Origin: Puffinus mauretanicus
Lineage: Eukaryota; Chordata; Aves; Procellariiformes; Procellariidae
Assembly: GCA_023333565.1 (NCBI GenBank)
Contig: JAJKFH010002198.1
Location: forward strand, 1,922,001 to 1,986,000
Direction of reading: 5' to 3'
DNA: 64,000 bases
Shown: in pieces, positions 14,196-27,800 of the stretch
Position numbering within the stretch: position 1 is the stretch's first letter
Layout of the letters: the number at the start of each line of letters is the position of its first letter
The notes under the pieces: generated by a model
Database searches by the model: none
What the model was told of the DNA's origin: nothing
The model's input: the letters and a program-made list of their open reading frames with translations, nothing else
Made by a program: the position numbers and the translations under genes

Positions 14196-14336
14196 GAATA
14201 CTTCATGCAGTTCTGGCCTCCCATGTTCAAGGAGGAGGAACCACAGACCACAGCAGCAGCAGAGATGACCTATGAGGAGAACAAGGGGGACTCATCCTGG
14301 GAGTGGAGTCATGTGGAGGCTGAGGAGCATGACTTC
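14196..14336 (+). mobile_element. Probable older, decayed CR1 fragment
   Basis: Just 3' of the tail of fragment A, the sequence around 14196-14230 (GAATACTTCATGCAGTTCTG) resembles the CR1 ORF2 segment of fragment B at about 36522-36560. Weaker similarity follows: CTATGAGGAG near 14269, then GGAGGCTGAGGAGCATGACTTC near 14313-14334, in the same order as in CR1. Overall similarity is low and no reading frame survives, as expected for an old copy. Chance similarity is possible. A library match to an old CR1 subfamily would settle it. Confidence 0.4.
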
Positions 14337-14340
14337 TCCC

Positions 14341-16198
14341 CATAAACATAGAAACAGACAACTCGTTCTCCCTCCCCAAAAAGGGAGAGTAGCTATGAAC
14401 AGAAGCAAATGCACAGTACAATGGTATAAAAACAGATGTAAAGGGAGTTACAGTAGTCTTTGAATATAACCGTAAAAAGGTCAAAATATAGTTTTAAATC
14501 TGCTCTCCATTATACATCCCAAGACAGATGGAAAATGGGACTTGATTTAATATGTTGCTACCCTTTTTGCACAGTACATTTCACTCGAGTCTCTCAAAGT
14601 GCATTGCACTAGATTTATATTCTTAGTTAAAAGAGTCATAACTTCTTCAGAGTGAAGAAGCATCAACTGCCTACCATGAATCTGTGCAATGATGTGCTCT
14701 TTTAAGATTAAAAAATGCATGAAATGCTCTGGAGTTGAAAGCAAAAAATCAGCTAGGCCATCCATTAAAATTACTGTTCTGTTTACAAATAACATAGCAA
14801 TGTAGGAGAATATAAATATGATTTTAGTTCCCAGAAATCGTGTAATTACAATGGGATAAAGAGTTGATATTCAGTCAATTTTTTGCCTCACGATGCTTGC
14901 ATATGCAGTCATGTCCACAGCATGTGAGCATATGGGTGAACATTCTCCAAGCACAGCGCAGATGCGGGTGCAGCCATGCGCTCTTACCCTGACATGGTCT
15001 CTGCTATCTTGACGAATTTTCATTCAGTGAAATGAAGTGTGTTTCTGGGGTGGAACACAGCAGCTGTTTAATGGGACACAATGATGTTCTGCAAAAGCAT
15101 GGGATAAAGTGCAGAAAGGAATACGATACTGTATTTAACAGTAACGGGGGTTTCCCTGTAGCTGTCTCTCTTGTTAAGTACGAGGAGGACAGTAAGCCGC
15201 ACCTTTCATCCCATTTTGCATGTACAATACTGCAGCTTGTAAAACAAAACATGGCTAAATGTGTATGAATTCATATGGAAACATATAGGGGTAGGATAGA
15301 AGCACAAAGATACCTGGACATTTCTTACACTTATGTCACTTGACTAGCTGACTATTTTTCCTGGGAGACAACCAATTAAATAACTGTTGAAAATTATGTT
15401 CTGAACCTTTCCCTTCCCAGACCCTTTTTCTTAATCTCCAGAATTTCAGCCATATAAAAGGGCTATAAAACTGCAGAATTACAATAAAGCAGCTAGGACT
15501 TTATCCTCTGCTAGTAAACCAAGATGAATCTGACAATTTGTAAAATGTGACCATCTAGGGAAATGAGAAAGGTCTTATGATGTTTGAAGTCTTATCATCT
15601 CATACTTTAAAAATGTTTTGAAACCTCAGCAGCTTGGAACTGAGTTAATTCACAGCCACAAGGAAAAAGGTTACACTTCATTTAAAGCTGTAAATCCTTT
15701 TAATGATATTTAACCATTTGAGACATTGGACAATTTCCACTCAGGGCTGACAAGGACAGTAAACAAAAAACAAAACTAAAATGGCAGAAATACCAAAAAG
15801 ATTACAGATGCCTTTGGCTGCGCTCTGGAGGCATGAGCTCTATCATCCCATCTCAATGCAGCATCGAGCACACAACGTTAGGGCAGGACACCAGTCACAG
15901 AACAATTTTGCGTGTGCATGTTAATGCATAAAAGAATTCACAGACAAAGGGGGGGAAATGCAACTGATGGACTGGGATGCTTTTCAGGATCTTTTGATGA
16001 GAGTGATCACAGAAATGCGAAAAACGTTGCAAATACTGACTCTGAATTATAATGTAATAAGAGAACCAGTTGAGAAAAAGCAATCTCTTCTTTTAGGTGA
16101 ACAATCAATAGCCCCTGCGACTGCCTTTTTATAAATGCTGAGGCTTCTTTTAAAGAGTGTCTCTTCCTGAAAATTAGAGCTGTAAATTATTTTCCCAC
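14341..16198. other. AT-rich non-coding DNA, nothing recognised
   Basis: No gene, repeat tail or microsatellite is evident. Open frames are 82 codons or shorter and have no motif. Confidence 0.6.
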
Positions 16199-16600
16199 TG
16201 TGGTGGGTTGATATCAAAACTAGCAATGGAGGAAAGAAGCCCTGACTCCTCTCTTTACCCAGATTTACTCAGATGGAGGACTCTGACTTGGATCTAGACC
16301 ACAACTAAACTTTGTTTGATCTGGCCAAGGCCACACGTATGTGATGGCTCCTGCATTTCTGTGGGAGATGCTGCCATTTTCCCAGTCTGTCTAAGAGCAG
16401 CTATGGCTTGCCATCACACTTGCCAGCTATGGAAGTGGTTTGCTGTGCCTGGTTTGCTCCATAGAGCCCGGGCCAGTACTCTGCTTCATGCAGAACGGCT
16501 CTTGGCAAAAATGCCCACTAGACTTTGCTAGAAATTGGCGAGCGAGATAGCTAACAATCTGTTGGGTAACCCTACCCTTCACCCTTCCCCTGCTAATTCA
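16199..16600 (+). other. GC-richer block, possibly an LTR remnant
   Basis: The block starts with TGTGGTGGGTTGA (16199-16211), which resembles the start of some avian endogenous-retrovirus LTRs as I remember them. It is GC-richer than its flanks until about 16540. I see no matching LTR end, no target-site duplication and no internal retroviral sequence, and the interior is not recognised. A decayed solo LTR is possible, but an unrelated GC-rich segment fits equally well. Confidence 0.18.
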
Positions 16601-16624
16601 ACACATCAACTATTATCTATTTAT

Positions 16625-16690
16625 AATACAGCCAATTAAAAAAGTTATTAAAAATACAGCCAATAAAGACTCTTGGCTTGCATATAAAAT
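16625..16690 (+). promoter_or_regulatory. Promoter-like cluster: two CCAAT boxes and a TATA box
   Basis: A 12-base word, AATACAGCCAAT, occurs twice (16625-16636 and 16653-16664), placing two CCAAT boxes 28 bases apart. A TATA-like CATATAAAAT follows at 16681-16690. The order and spacing (CCAAT about 25 and 50 bases upstream of TATA) are compatible with a core promoter reading rightward, with a start expected near 16712-16716. An AATAAA overlaps the second copy at 16662-16667. AT-rich DNA makes such motifs often, so this is a weak call. Confidence 0.2.
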
Positions 16691-16700
16691 CACATGCACG

Positions 16701-19700
16701 AGTCTGAAAAATTGATATTCAAAGTTGAAATTTTATCACAGACACATCCCCCCCCTTCATTCAATCCTCATCGCAAGAAAAAGCCCCAAATGAGAAATAT
16801 GGTTGGTGGCCTGAAGCTTGGGTTTGGTGAACAAGAGAAAAATGGCCACTCCTTTTCAGAGAATTTTCTACCACCATGTTCTTTCTGTATTAGCTAAAGA
16901 GCTCCTGCTTTGTCATTTTTTTGCAGGTACAATTACTGCAAGGCATCACAGTGACAGAGGCAAATATTACAGTATCCAGATCACAGTGGAGGCATCACAC
17001 ATTAATTGAAGTTATCTCACGGTATTGTATCTCCTGGAAATCAGTATGAATTATGTGAAACAAATGTCATGTTCTCCCTACAAGAAACAATGCTTAATAG
17101 CCAGAGCTGGTTAGAGGAAAAATAATTGATGGAAGACTTTTTCATTAGAAAATGTTGTGTCAGACTTGAAATGTTTTGCTGGAACATAACTCTTTGATTA
17201 CATCGTTGGAAACATTTCAAAACAATTTGGTTCCAAAATACGGTATTTTGTTTTGATCAATTTTGCATTCAGCTGAAGTAATACATGTGATAAAGTATAT
17301 ATGATATGCTATACCTATACTTTATTTATATACTTCCTATGTATTTTATTAGTTATTAAAATTCTATGTTACAGTAAGGCAACATTAATTCCAAGCAATA
17401 AAATAATTAAATGCAAGTTTTGATTTTTATGTATGGAAATATCAAAATATCATAATTTCCCAGAAATAACATTTGCCCACCAGTTCCTGTGAGAATACAA
17501 GACAGGACAGTTAGGACCTTTGATCTCCCCCTGTCTGAGAGCTTGAATTTCCAAAGGGGAGGAGGGGAAAGAAAGAGGATGTGGGCATGACACATTGCTA
17601 GTTTGAAATCTGAAGTCTGTGAGGCTTTATAGCTGAACCTCACGCCCTACCAGCCCTCAGTAGCTCTTGGCCAGTGTGCATCCTGCACCCCAGCACTGTA
17701 AGAAACTGGAGCCACATGAGAAGTGGGGCACCAGCGGGGCAGAAAGAGTTTCTGAGGTGGGACTTGATGATGCCTGTTCTCAAACCCAGGTAAGTTAATC
17801 CAAAATAAACCTTTCCAGGTGAACTCTTTCCTGGAAGAAGCCAGATGTTCAGGGTTACTGCTGTTTGTGTCTCTGGGGGTTATAACATTGTACATTAAGC
17901 TAACACAGGACTTCTCAGTGACTGTCTGGAACAGCATACTTTTTGCCTTCATGTTGGTAGATACCAACATCCCTTCTGTGTATGGTTGCTGAGTCTTTCA
18001 TGTGAAGCATCAGGCTGTCTTTCAATTCTTTTTTAATTTCAAGTACTGAATTTCAGTTTTCATTTTTGCGTTGGTTTCACCAGAACACAAACACACCTCA
18101 AAAACTGCAATTATTGTCTTAATACAAGCTCAGAATTTTTGCAGTAGAAAGAGCTGCCACTATATTGAGGAAGCAAGTCCGCAAAAGAGGAACGACATTT
18201 TGATTAAGACTGAGATGCAAATTTGCCTGCTTCCTAAGCCCACTTTTTTGTCTTAGGACTGATCGGAGAAAGGCAGTGGAAGATTTGACTTTAAAGAAGA
18301 CCTCACTACCAGCCCTCCTCTGCACTATGGCAGGCCTATGAGGAACATGGGTGACAATAAGGGCTAGTTGATTTAGTGGAGCTGAACTAATAACAGAGGT
18401 CCAGTGGATGTAGGACCCTTGCATTTGAGGGTAAGGAAGCTGGCTTATTGCACCACCGCTCTGCATTGCAGCTTCATCATGCTGAGTAATGATGGAGGCC
18501 TGAGACCAAAGCCTGAGTGACACAATGCTTTAACTGATGAGACAAATAGAAGCATCACATGATTTCCATAATTCTTCTAATTTCTGGACTTCACACTTAA
18601 TAGGCACAACCAATGGTTTTGGACTGAAAATAAATTTATAAAAATTAAGCTCCGTGGACTTGTTTTCTAGTTATGTCTGGGCTGAATATTATAATACATG
18701 CAACTCTGCAGTGATGGCACAGTAATGCCATCTCCATTGTGCAGAGATATTGTGAAAAGTGATAAAAAAGCATTAATAAACCTGAAGTCTTGAAGAATCA
18801 AAAGTCTTCATTTTAAAATCAGGGGGAGGAAATGCAAAAAAACTGCTTAGCAACTTGAGAACAGTTAGCAAATGTGATGGACCAAACATGGAGCTGTCAG
18901 AATAAATTTTTGTACAAAGATCTGAAAAAACTCAAAAATCTGCTACAGTGGAAAAGCTGTCTCACTAACTTAACATGATGTAGGAAGGCACGCTTTGGCA
19001 ATAAGAACAAGTACTGAGAGTCAATACAAGAGTATTTCCTCAGGTGCAATATTAAATATATTAGCACTAAGTGCCTACTTCTAAGGAACAATGTCATCTG
19101 TAATTATTATTTTCCTCTTTTCCTCAGAAAAAGAAAATTGTCTGACTCTCCATTAGCTTGTATCAGAATAAGTGAGGATGGAATATAACAATCTCCAGAA
19201 AATTAAAATGCTGTAACTCTAGGTAATGAACAAGAGGTTATTAGCCAGTGAGTCAGCTCTCTTAACTTCCATTTTTGTCCAACCTTGAAAGTTCCCTCTC
19301 TGAGCTGAGAGTTCTCTTGGATTTTAACTTCAGACAGATATGTAGACCCAGCAGTACATTTATATGGATAAATAAGTGCCTCTATCTCTCCTACCACAAC
19401 ATGGAGACCCAGACTTTATCAGGTGAACCAAGGTAGCAGCTGTGCAGCTTGCTTTTGCACAGTGTCCTGGTGCTGATTCAAGGACAGGGAGAACTGGACT
19501 CTGGATCCTTCTCATGCTTACATGATTTGGACCTAAATCGCCTTTATTTTGACTCCTCACAACTCACAGGGCTGTTCTAGCACCTCCAGACACAAGTCAT
19601 GAGCTCTCATAAGGAAAATTATATTCTGATTACTCAGGAGTTAATTAATCAGGGATGTAATATTATCAGAAAATCATCTCATTCCTCCTCTGCCTCTATA

Positions 19701-22700
19701 AAATTAATCTCTAACATGTATTTTTTACTTTGATTTAAAACTTATATGGTAAAGCTCCTATTCTTTGTGTAAGTGGACTGTTAAACAGCTTAAAGATCTC
19801 AGTCTTAACTAACAAACTTCCTTTCCTTGTCTAATTCAAATCATTTTCATTCAGTTGTGTTTGCCTCCAATAGCCAATAGTGAAATGTTAGATTTCAGTT
19901 TTCCCCAATAAAATAAAATTTCAAAACATAAATCTATCTTTTTGTTTGAGGCCCTTAGTTTAGTATTAAGTGTGACCTTTTTGTATGCTTTTTGGGGGGT
20001 TGCAAGGAATAGGTAACTAGCATAATCAGATATAGTGTTTCGAAGGAGCAGGTGATGTGCACAGTATTACTATTGCCACAAAAGCATAATGTATTAACTT
20101 TCCTGATCTTAAATATACGTGCCATGCCTATGATTTCAAACGATAAGTAGATTTCACATCTTCAATTTTAGAAAAGGTTACATAGGAACAGAAAGATCCT
20201 CCCTGACTGGGAGGACACAAAGGTGCCAATGAAAAAAACAAAAATAAAAAGAAGACGTGGAAAATTAAGGTTAATACAAAGAGTGGTGGAACTGGTATTG
20301 CAAAACACCTTGATAAATATTCGAAAGTGCTTAGTCAATTATGATTAGTACTCTCCATCTGCTGTATACGCCTGATGGGCATTGGTAGAAAATAGGAACC
20401 TATCACCTGTAAGTGGCTCCATGGCAGAAAGTACTTCCGTGATTCTACTTAAATAAATAGTTAAATTGGCGCTAAATACCACAGGTTGGTAATTCCCTGA
20501 ATTATTGTGATTTCGATTAATAAATTCCTCTTGAAAGTTTGCAAAGTTTGCAAAGATCCACTCTGGATGGTGGTGAAATACAATTTGACACACCAGCATC
20601 TGATGACACACCACCAAAATGCAAATAGATAGCAAATAATGTCTAATTAAAAAAAGAAAGAAAACATGTACAGTTAGGAAAAAACTCCACAGAAAAGTAA
20701 TATCTACATTGTTTAGAAAAGCAGGTATATACAGCTGAGAAAAAACAACCTGAATAGAGTCACATGGAAAGTGGGTCTGTCATCATCCAAAAAGCTCTAT
20801 TCTATTACAGTATTTTCATTAGACTTCCACATCTTCTTGGTGTTACAGAAATTTCAGTTTTAACAAGAATTTTACTTTTTGCAAAATATATAAAGTCAGC
20901 AGACACAGATTTTCAGAAAACCACTTATTTAACGGCTGTGCATTGCTTCACTGTGTGTGACAGGAGTTCAACGAACATGATGCTTGAGATATTTTTAAAA
21001 TTCACAAATACGAAAATAAACTGTAGAAATATGCTTGAGATTAATTTTTTATTCATGCAGCGCAGCATCTATCAGTTTACACGTATGGTACTCAGAGTTG
21101 CTGTTGTTACCCTCTGAAGTGAAAAATCATTTAAGTCCAGAGATGAGCCTTTTAAACTGGCCTACTGGGAGGAAAGGGACACTGTATCTCAGTGAAATGA
21201 TTTTATCTAGAAAAAAACAGAACACTGAAGCTAGGGAAAAGAGACACAGCCCCCCTCTACTCTTTGAGCCAAAGTACAGCCAAGAATAATGTGTGATATT
21301 ATCAGCAAGTATTACTGCAGTTCTCTGTAGGTGGCAAATGCAATAGAAGCATTGGCAACTCAGCAAATAAACTAATGGCAATTTTCAAATGCTGTAATGG
21401 AAATGCCAGGGCAATTAAAGAAAGGTCAGTAAAACATATACACAATGGCAAGGATCCTAACACTTAGAAAATAATTTGAGAAAGAAATTAGAGGGGTTCT
21501 ATTCACTCTCTGAATATACTATCGATGAAGGACAATCATAAAATGATAAATAAATGTATGAATACACATATACATTCATTTATGCACGTGCTTAGTTATA
21601 TGTCACAGGAACGTTTCAAGGATCTGATTATTGGTTGCATTTTCAAAAATAAAGGCTTTTGACATGAAACTATTTGCGAACTATTTTTATTTTTAAGGCC
21701 TTATATGGTTCTGGCTGGTGTCTGCAATCTGCCAAAGAGAAGGACAAAGCTAAAGTTAATTAAATTCTCCTTTAATTGTGGATCTAAGGATGGTATTACA
21801 AGACTTTATACCGATTAAAGTACACTTTGCTGTAGCTGGTTTTGAATCAAATCCATCCCCTCTGGCTCCTCACACAGAGCTCACGATACATTTTCCCGCC
21901 AGGGACTGATACATTGCCTCTTTTGCTGAGTTCCCTATAAATGTGAAGCAAAAAGGGCACACAAGAAATATCTGACTTCCCTTTGGGTTTGCAGGCTTTG
22001 GGAAGTGGGTAGAAGCATTTTCCTTCGGTCCCTGGCTGCGGTGCCACTGCAGCCAAGCCCAGTGACAGCTTCGGCATCCCATCCCCTATGTCGGGAACCC
22101 TCCTTCCTTCCTCACTCAATGGATGAAGCATCTCCCTCATCACCACACGTGTGGAAACACCCTTCCTGGCTTGGTTTCTCTCCTTACCGTGGACTTCTCC
22201 AGCAGGCAGTAACACTCAAACACTGTCTTTAATAAACAGTGACACCCTTCACTCTTTTGTATGTAAAGCATAAAGCAGATATTGCCACAGGAAAGCCCCA
22301 AAACTCAAATGTTCCTGTTCCAGTCACTCAGTTCAGTGAGTACTTTGGAGTATAGGTCTCATGAAAGACATCATAATAAAACAAACATGAATTCACATTT
22401 TGCAAAACTAAAAAAGTTTCCAGTAAGAACATGGCTGTGAGAAAATGAAGCCATTTTCTTCCTCATTGTACCTCCTTAAGTTTCAGATTTTCTCTAGTAT
22501 CTCTGTGTATAGTTGAAGTACTCCATACACTTCTGTGAAGGGAAACCTCACTAATTTTGCATATATGATAGACGTGGACTGCAATATAGTTATGCAGAGT
22601 AAGAAATGTAAGAATCCTGGATGTAAATTGAGTAATACCTAAGACACATGTTGTGTATGGAGTGACTAAGACCATGTGGCACTGTAAATGAACACACGAG

Positions 22701-24738
22701 GGATCCCAAAGTTTCAAGCAGAAATAACAGTTAGAAATGCTAAAGAAACTATTCGCATCAACTGAAAAATGCTATCGAATCATACTTAATACAAATCTGT
22801 CAAATCTACTAAATGAACTGTCAAAATTTTTTCCTGAATCCATTCCAATGTTACCAACATCTCAAATAATAATATTAGATGCATTGAAAGTATTGAAATA
22901 CTCAGTTATAACATATCCTGAATAAAATGCAGTGATCCTCAGTTTGGCATTATATCTGGTTTTGAAGTTTTCATTACATGATAAATCATAAACATCAGAG
23001 AGTCCATCAAAATTTCAGATGATTTTGCTGAATCACTTCAAAGCAGATTTTATTTTTACTGGGTTGTATGAAGAATTTAGAGGCTCAATTCTGATAGAAA
23101 ATGAAACTACATTTCAAAGCCCTCAGAATTCTTCAGAAACCTGTTTTTCTGCCTTTCATATAGCAGTATTTAAACTTTGCAGTTGTCTTTGGACTGGCGT
23201 TCAGTCACAGCAAAACTTTTAGTATTCTAGCATATTTAAATATGAACTGTCTTACTAGACAAACATTGTTTTCAAATGGCTATTCAAAAGAAAGAACTAT
23301 GAAACAGGAAAGGAAAAGAAATGGAGAATGATATGGAGTATGAGGAAGGAACATCGGTGGAAACAATGAAGGACAAAGTAGAAAACATCAAAACAGAAAG
23401 GGAACTTAAGTGGGATTTTCAAAATTGTTCATTGTTAAAAGTACAAGTCCAACATTAACTCAGTATCTAAGCTAATTTTGTAACTAACAAGAGCAATTAA
23501 AACAACCATTTTTTAATTTTCATTAACTGAATTTTTTTTTAAGCGTTGTGATAGCCAAATCATTTAATTTACCCTTGCATAGTCTTTAAGGAAAGAGAGC
23601 TGACCACTGAGGGGAATGCATTTTGAAACCAGATTCAGTTTCTACATATCCACATACCAGATAATCTGCCAGACAGGGACAGCTGCAGCTTGAGGGGGGA
23701 AAGGGGAAACAGCCTTCACGCGGGAGCCACACAGCAAGGAGCCCCAGCTGCTCCCCTTCTTACCACCTGGACGGTGCTGCAGACTGCCCAGCTGTCAACT
23801 AACCTTTGCCTTCTACCCAGTAAACTTGCCCCTGTCGTATTTGCTGTGTTTCTATTTCTAACAGAAAAAAAGAATCAAATAAATCATGGAGCAGACACAT
23901 AAAAATGCATCAATAACAGAATTGGATTAGTGACTGCTGATAGAAAAATTAATTAATTTCATATGACTAACCTTATGCTAAGAATTGAATCAATACTAAT
24001 ATGAAGTAAACTGCACTAGATGTATCCATTACTAAGTTAAATGTTCACAATATGGGATCACAGCTCTAACCTACTGTGAGTTTATTTGCCATGAGAAATA
24101 TGAGTAAGGATTATAAGTAAGCACAACGTATTTTGAAACAAAGAGTTTGCAAGAGATGTTTAGTAAGTTTGCATACCTTTTTACATGCATATCAATAATG
24201 TGTAAGGTACTACTGAAGGTAAGCACAACAAATTTTGTCTCTGTGAATCTTAAGCCACCTGCAAAATTGTGCTTTGGGGCTGGAACTAAAATGTAATATT
24301 GATGTCTCTAATTTGGATTTAAATTGAATATTCCTTCTGTACAAGTAAATATGAATTTGTAAAATATCCAGCTTTTTATTCAACAGATACAATTTTTTGC
24401 TATTCAAAGTCCTATTTATTTAAAAACTAAGTTTTAATTTTGTTCTTTAAAATACCTTCTCTGCAGCTGTGATGGTATACGGATAGAAGGGAAACAGCCT
24501 GAAGGCATAGGTAATCTACTAATCTTCTATTAGACAAATTGAGATAATTCAGAAAAGAAGACAACTTTTAGACTCAGGGTTACACGATACTTTTTGTCAA
24601 GGAAGCCAGCATGAAAAATATCCTACCCTTACATTGCAGCTCCTCACACCACCACTCTGTCAATGCAAGTGGTAATGAGCCACATGATGAATTTTATCAT
24701 TGGTGTAATCCAGGTAAAAATAATCCCTTTTTAGGAAA
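16701..24738. other. AT-rich non-coding DNA, no gene recognised
   Basis: No gene or interspersed repeat is recognised. Minor items are a C-run near 16748-16756, an 8-bp AT-rich inverted repeat near 17293-17324, a 9-bp tandem (GTTTGCAAA) near 20537-20555 and a GC-richer patch at about 21990-22130. The longest open frame is on the - strand at 18119-18523 (134 codons). It has no motif, no similarity I recognise and no neighbouring splice or promoter context that supports it. Confidence 0.6.
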
Positions 24739-24805
24739 GGTGGTGGGTTTGGTTTTGGTTTTTTGGGGTTTTTTTTTGGGTGGTGTTGTGTTTTTTTTTT
24801 TTTTT
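24739..24805. repeat. T/G-rich low-complexity tract ending in T15
   Basis: The + strand is almost entirely T and G, with runs such as GGTTTTGG, TTTTTTGGGG and T15 at 24791-24805. Only three G-runs of three or more are present, so it misses the usual four-run G-quadruplex rule. It may be a slippage-expanded homopolymer or the remnant of a repeat tail. No coding content is credible here. Confidence 0.8.
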
Positions 24806-27800
24806 AAAAATCAATTCACTGATACGGTTAAGACTTTGTAAGCAGCTGTATCAGAAAAGCTGAGGGGATGGCAGAATATGGTGCCGGGGCAGAAACGAGT
24901 GAGTAGGAAAAACTACATTTGGCACTGAGGCTGTTCCCTTGTGGAAATCCAGTTTTGCAGTTCCCTCATCCAAGCTATTATGATGAAGCAAAATCCCAGG
25001 TTGGAACAGGTCAGGCACAAGCATCCTTACCTTAAACTTACAATGTTCTTCAGTTACTTGGGTAAAACAGGTAGGTAGCACAATTTAAGAGCAGAAGAAC
25101 TGATAGGCTAGGAGACTTGGGACACAGAAAGAAAAGTTTTGGGTATCAGAGATTAAGAGATATGGCAGCGGAAAGACTGTAAGAAGACATGAAACCAAGG
25201 TCTCTTCTGAGTCCATTATTTTTTGGTAACTTGGAAAGGGTTGAATTTCACTTCCCAGGCTCTTCTACTAAATACATTTTATATGCATCTCATAGCGATG
25301 ATGGTTGGGTTTAACCTCAATAAAAGGTGTTTATTTTGGGGGAATAAGCCTTGAACAGTAGCTTAGTATTTCTATTCTTTTTCAGTTGTCTGTATAAGTC
25401 CATAGTTGGTCATAGTTGATGTTTTTCTAAAATTTCCAAGAGGGCATTGAATATGCTAGATATAATATAATCACTCTGTGTTGAGCATATGTAGGATCCA
25501 TGGATTTTAAACATTCTTTTGTAGGGAGCACATGTGTTCATAGATTTTGTGTTATGGCTCTGGTGGTTTAATTCACTATTAAAGCAGCTAAACTAAACCT
25601 TTAGACTTCACTGATTACTGGCAAGATCATCATTGGCCATAGTAGAACATTACCTGCTTCATTCATATGAAGACCTCCACCCCCAGGCATCTAAATTTAT
25701 GTGTCTTAATCTCAAACTGAATCTCATAGAAATCATGCATTACCTGTACATTAAGTATGCTCTTCTTATCATTATAAGCATTGCTGTCTTAAAGCATGAA
25801 TGGACATGCCTCTTGGAGAAGGACTGCACAACTGGAGCCCACCGGATCCGACACTGAACATCTGAAACACTATCAGAGCACCATGTAGTAGTAGGGAGAC
25901 CACAGGCTACAGATTCAGCTCTGCACATGATCGCAGGGAGGCACCCGGCAGGATAAAATCCCTTGAGGACTGATGGGAAAGACTTTGCTCATTCTCATGC
26001 CTGTCAAATTGACATGATGTGCAGCTGTAACGTGGGGAAGAGAACTACCCACTGTGCCATTCTGGGATGGACTAGCAAGCAACCAAAGTACATAGGAGCT
26101 TTAAAACTTCATTTTTAAATCGCAGACTTGTTTTGCAGAGTGAGATTTTACAGGAGGAAGTTTATCTTTTCCTGATAGACTAGCTACTTTTGTTCTGAAA
26201 TCACTGAGAGATAATGGAGGCTCCTTATGCAATTTTTGAGTCACTTTCAGTACAATAACTCATTGTAATTGGAATCGTGTCTTTAATTAGCTTCTTGGTT
26301 TGATATTTGGGATTTATGCGAATTAGAAGAGAGATTAAGAATTGCTAATGCTCTTGCATGTAACCTTCGCTCTCAAATTTCAGTGGCCTCTCTAAAGGGT
26401 GGAACAAGGAAACGTGAAGGGGGGGGTTATAAATGTATTTGTGGAGATTCTTTTTGGTCTTTTAAAGTACACTTACTCTTCCTACTTACAGTATTTATTT
26501 GCTAGGATTTCCCCATTACAGTTGTTCTAATTTCTAGATATAATGCAACTTTATGTTAGGAACACAGAACTAGAATGCATCTTCTGGATCATGAAGGCAA
26601 TGTTAAGAAATCAAATCATGTAATCATAAACATATCAAGCTCCAACCCCATCTACTTCCCTCCTCCCCTCTACCTCCAAAAGGAAGGTTACACTAAACCC
26701 TTCATGTTTGCCTGCTATGAATGGTCTTTCACCCTAGTTCCAGCACCCTGGAAATCCTTCACACGCACAGCTCCCTTCTGAAGCAGCTCCTGATGCGCTA
26801 GCCACCTCTGCAGGACTCTGCAACATCACCCACGTGCTAGCTAACAGTCCTGAGCGTGGAAGAACCACAGAAACAAATTTGTTGCATTTTTGATCTATAA
26901 TTAATTTTAATTAAAAACTGAAAAGACTGCCACTGCTAGAAGAAGGAGGCCCTGCTTCCCATTCCATTCCTAAGGTGCAGTGGGCAGCAAAAAACTTTTA
27001 AGGTAGCTCAAGCAGGACGAAAGTGAAACTAATCTACCACGGACAGCACTGTGCTGCAGGGAGGAAGCAAGTTTCTTTGTAAATATGTTATAAAAATAAT
27101 ACAAGATTCAATTTTACTATCTTAAGGTCAAGTAAACTCCTTTTGAACTTAATAGGAGCAGTTCCCCTTTGAAATCCCTGCTCATTACTCAGTTGTCACA
27201 TTTAGAATACCTCCTGGGTGATACAAAAAGCTCCACATCCTCACAGCTTCCTCCAGGAAGTCAAATTGAGCATTTCACTGAAAGGATAATTCTCCTTTTC
27301 TTAAAAGTAAGGTTTTTTTTGTTGGATTGTGCACCCATATTCTAGATAACTTGAGATTGTACAGTTTTAATTTTTTTTTTCCACAAAACAATAAACAGAG
27401 GATTTACTAAAGGCAAGCACACTAAAAGCTTAGTACTGGTGAGATGAAAACAAATCATTAAGTAATTCTATAAAGTGACGCATTTCAAAGCTGTTGAAAT
27501 AATACAGAATAAAAAACCCTACCATTGTTTACAGCAGACTTTTTCTGGAGCAATGAATCACTTCCATTCTTCTCTGTCTATGTGATTAATTTTTTTCCTC
27601 CTGCAAATTAATATACTGCTAAAAAATCTGAAGCAAGCAAAACTGGCCAGGTAGCTAATTAAAAAATTGTACTGTATAACTTGTGCCTTCTCTGGAGAAT
27701 ACGCAAGCAAGAGGCAAATATTTAAAGATAAAATAACGGAATGCAGGGACCTCACAGGCATACTTTTAATGAAATTTAAAAATCTATCTATAAAAAGAGA

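Noticed and set aside
18119..18523. 134-codon open frame on the - strand
   Set aside because: No motif, no similarity that I recognise, and no supporting gene structure around it.
24739..24805. Telomere-like or G-quadruplex signal (TTTTGGGG-like runs)
   Set aside because: Only three G-runs of three or more are present and there is no regular repeat unit, so it is plain T/G low complexity.
26563..26660. Possible antisense CR1 3' end
   Set aside because: A few words (CAGAACTAGAATGCATCTTCTG, CTCCAACCCCATCTAC) recall reverse-strand CR1 ends, but similarity is too weak and there is no tail.
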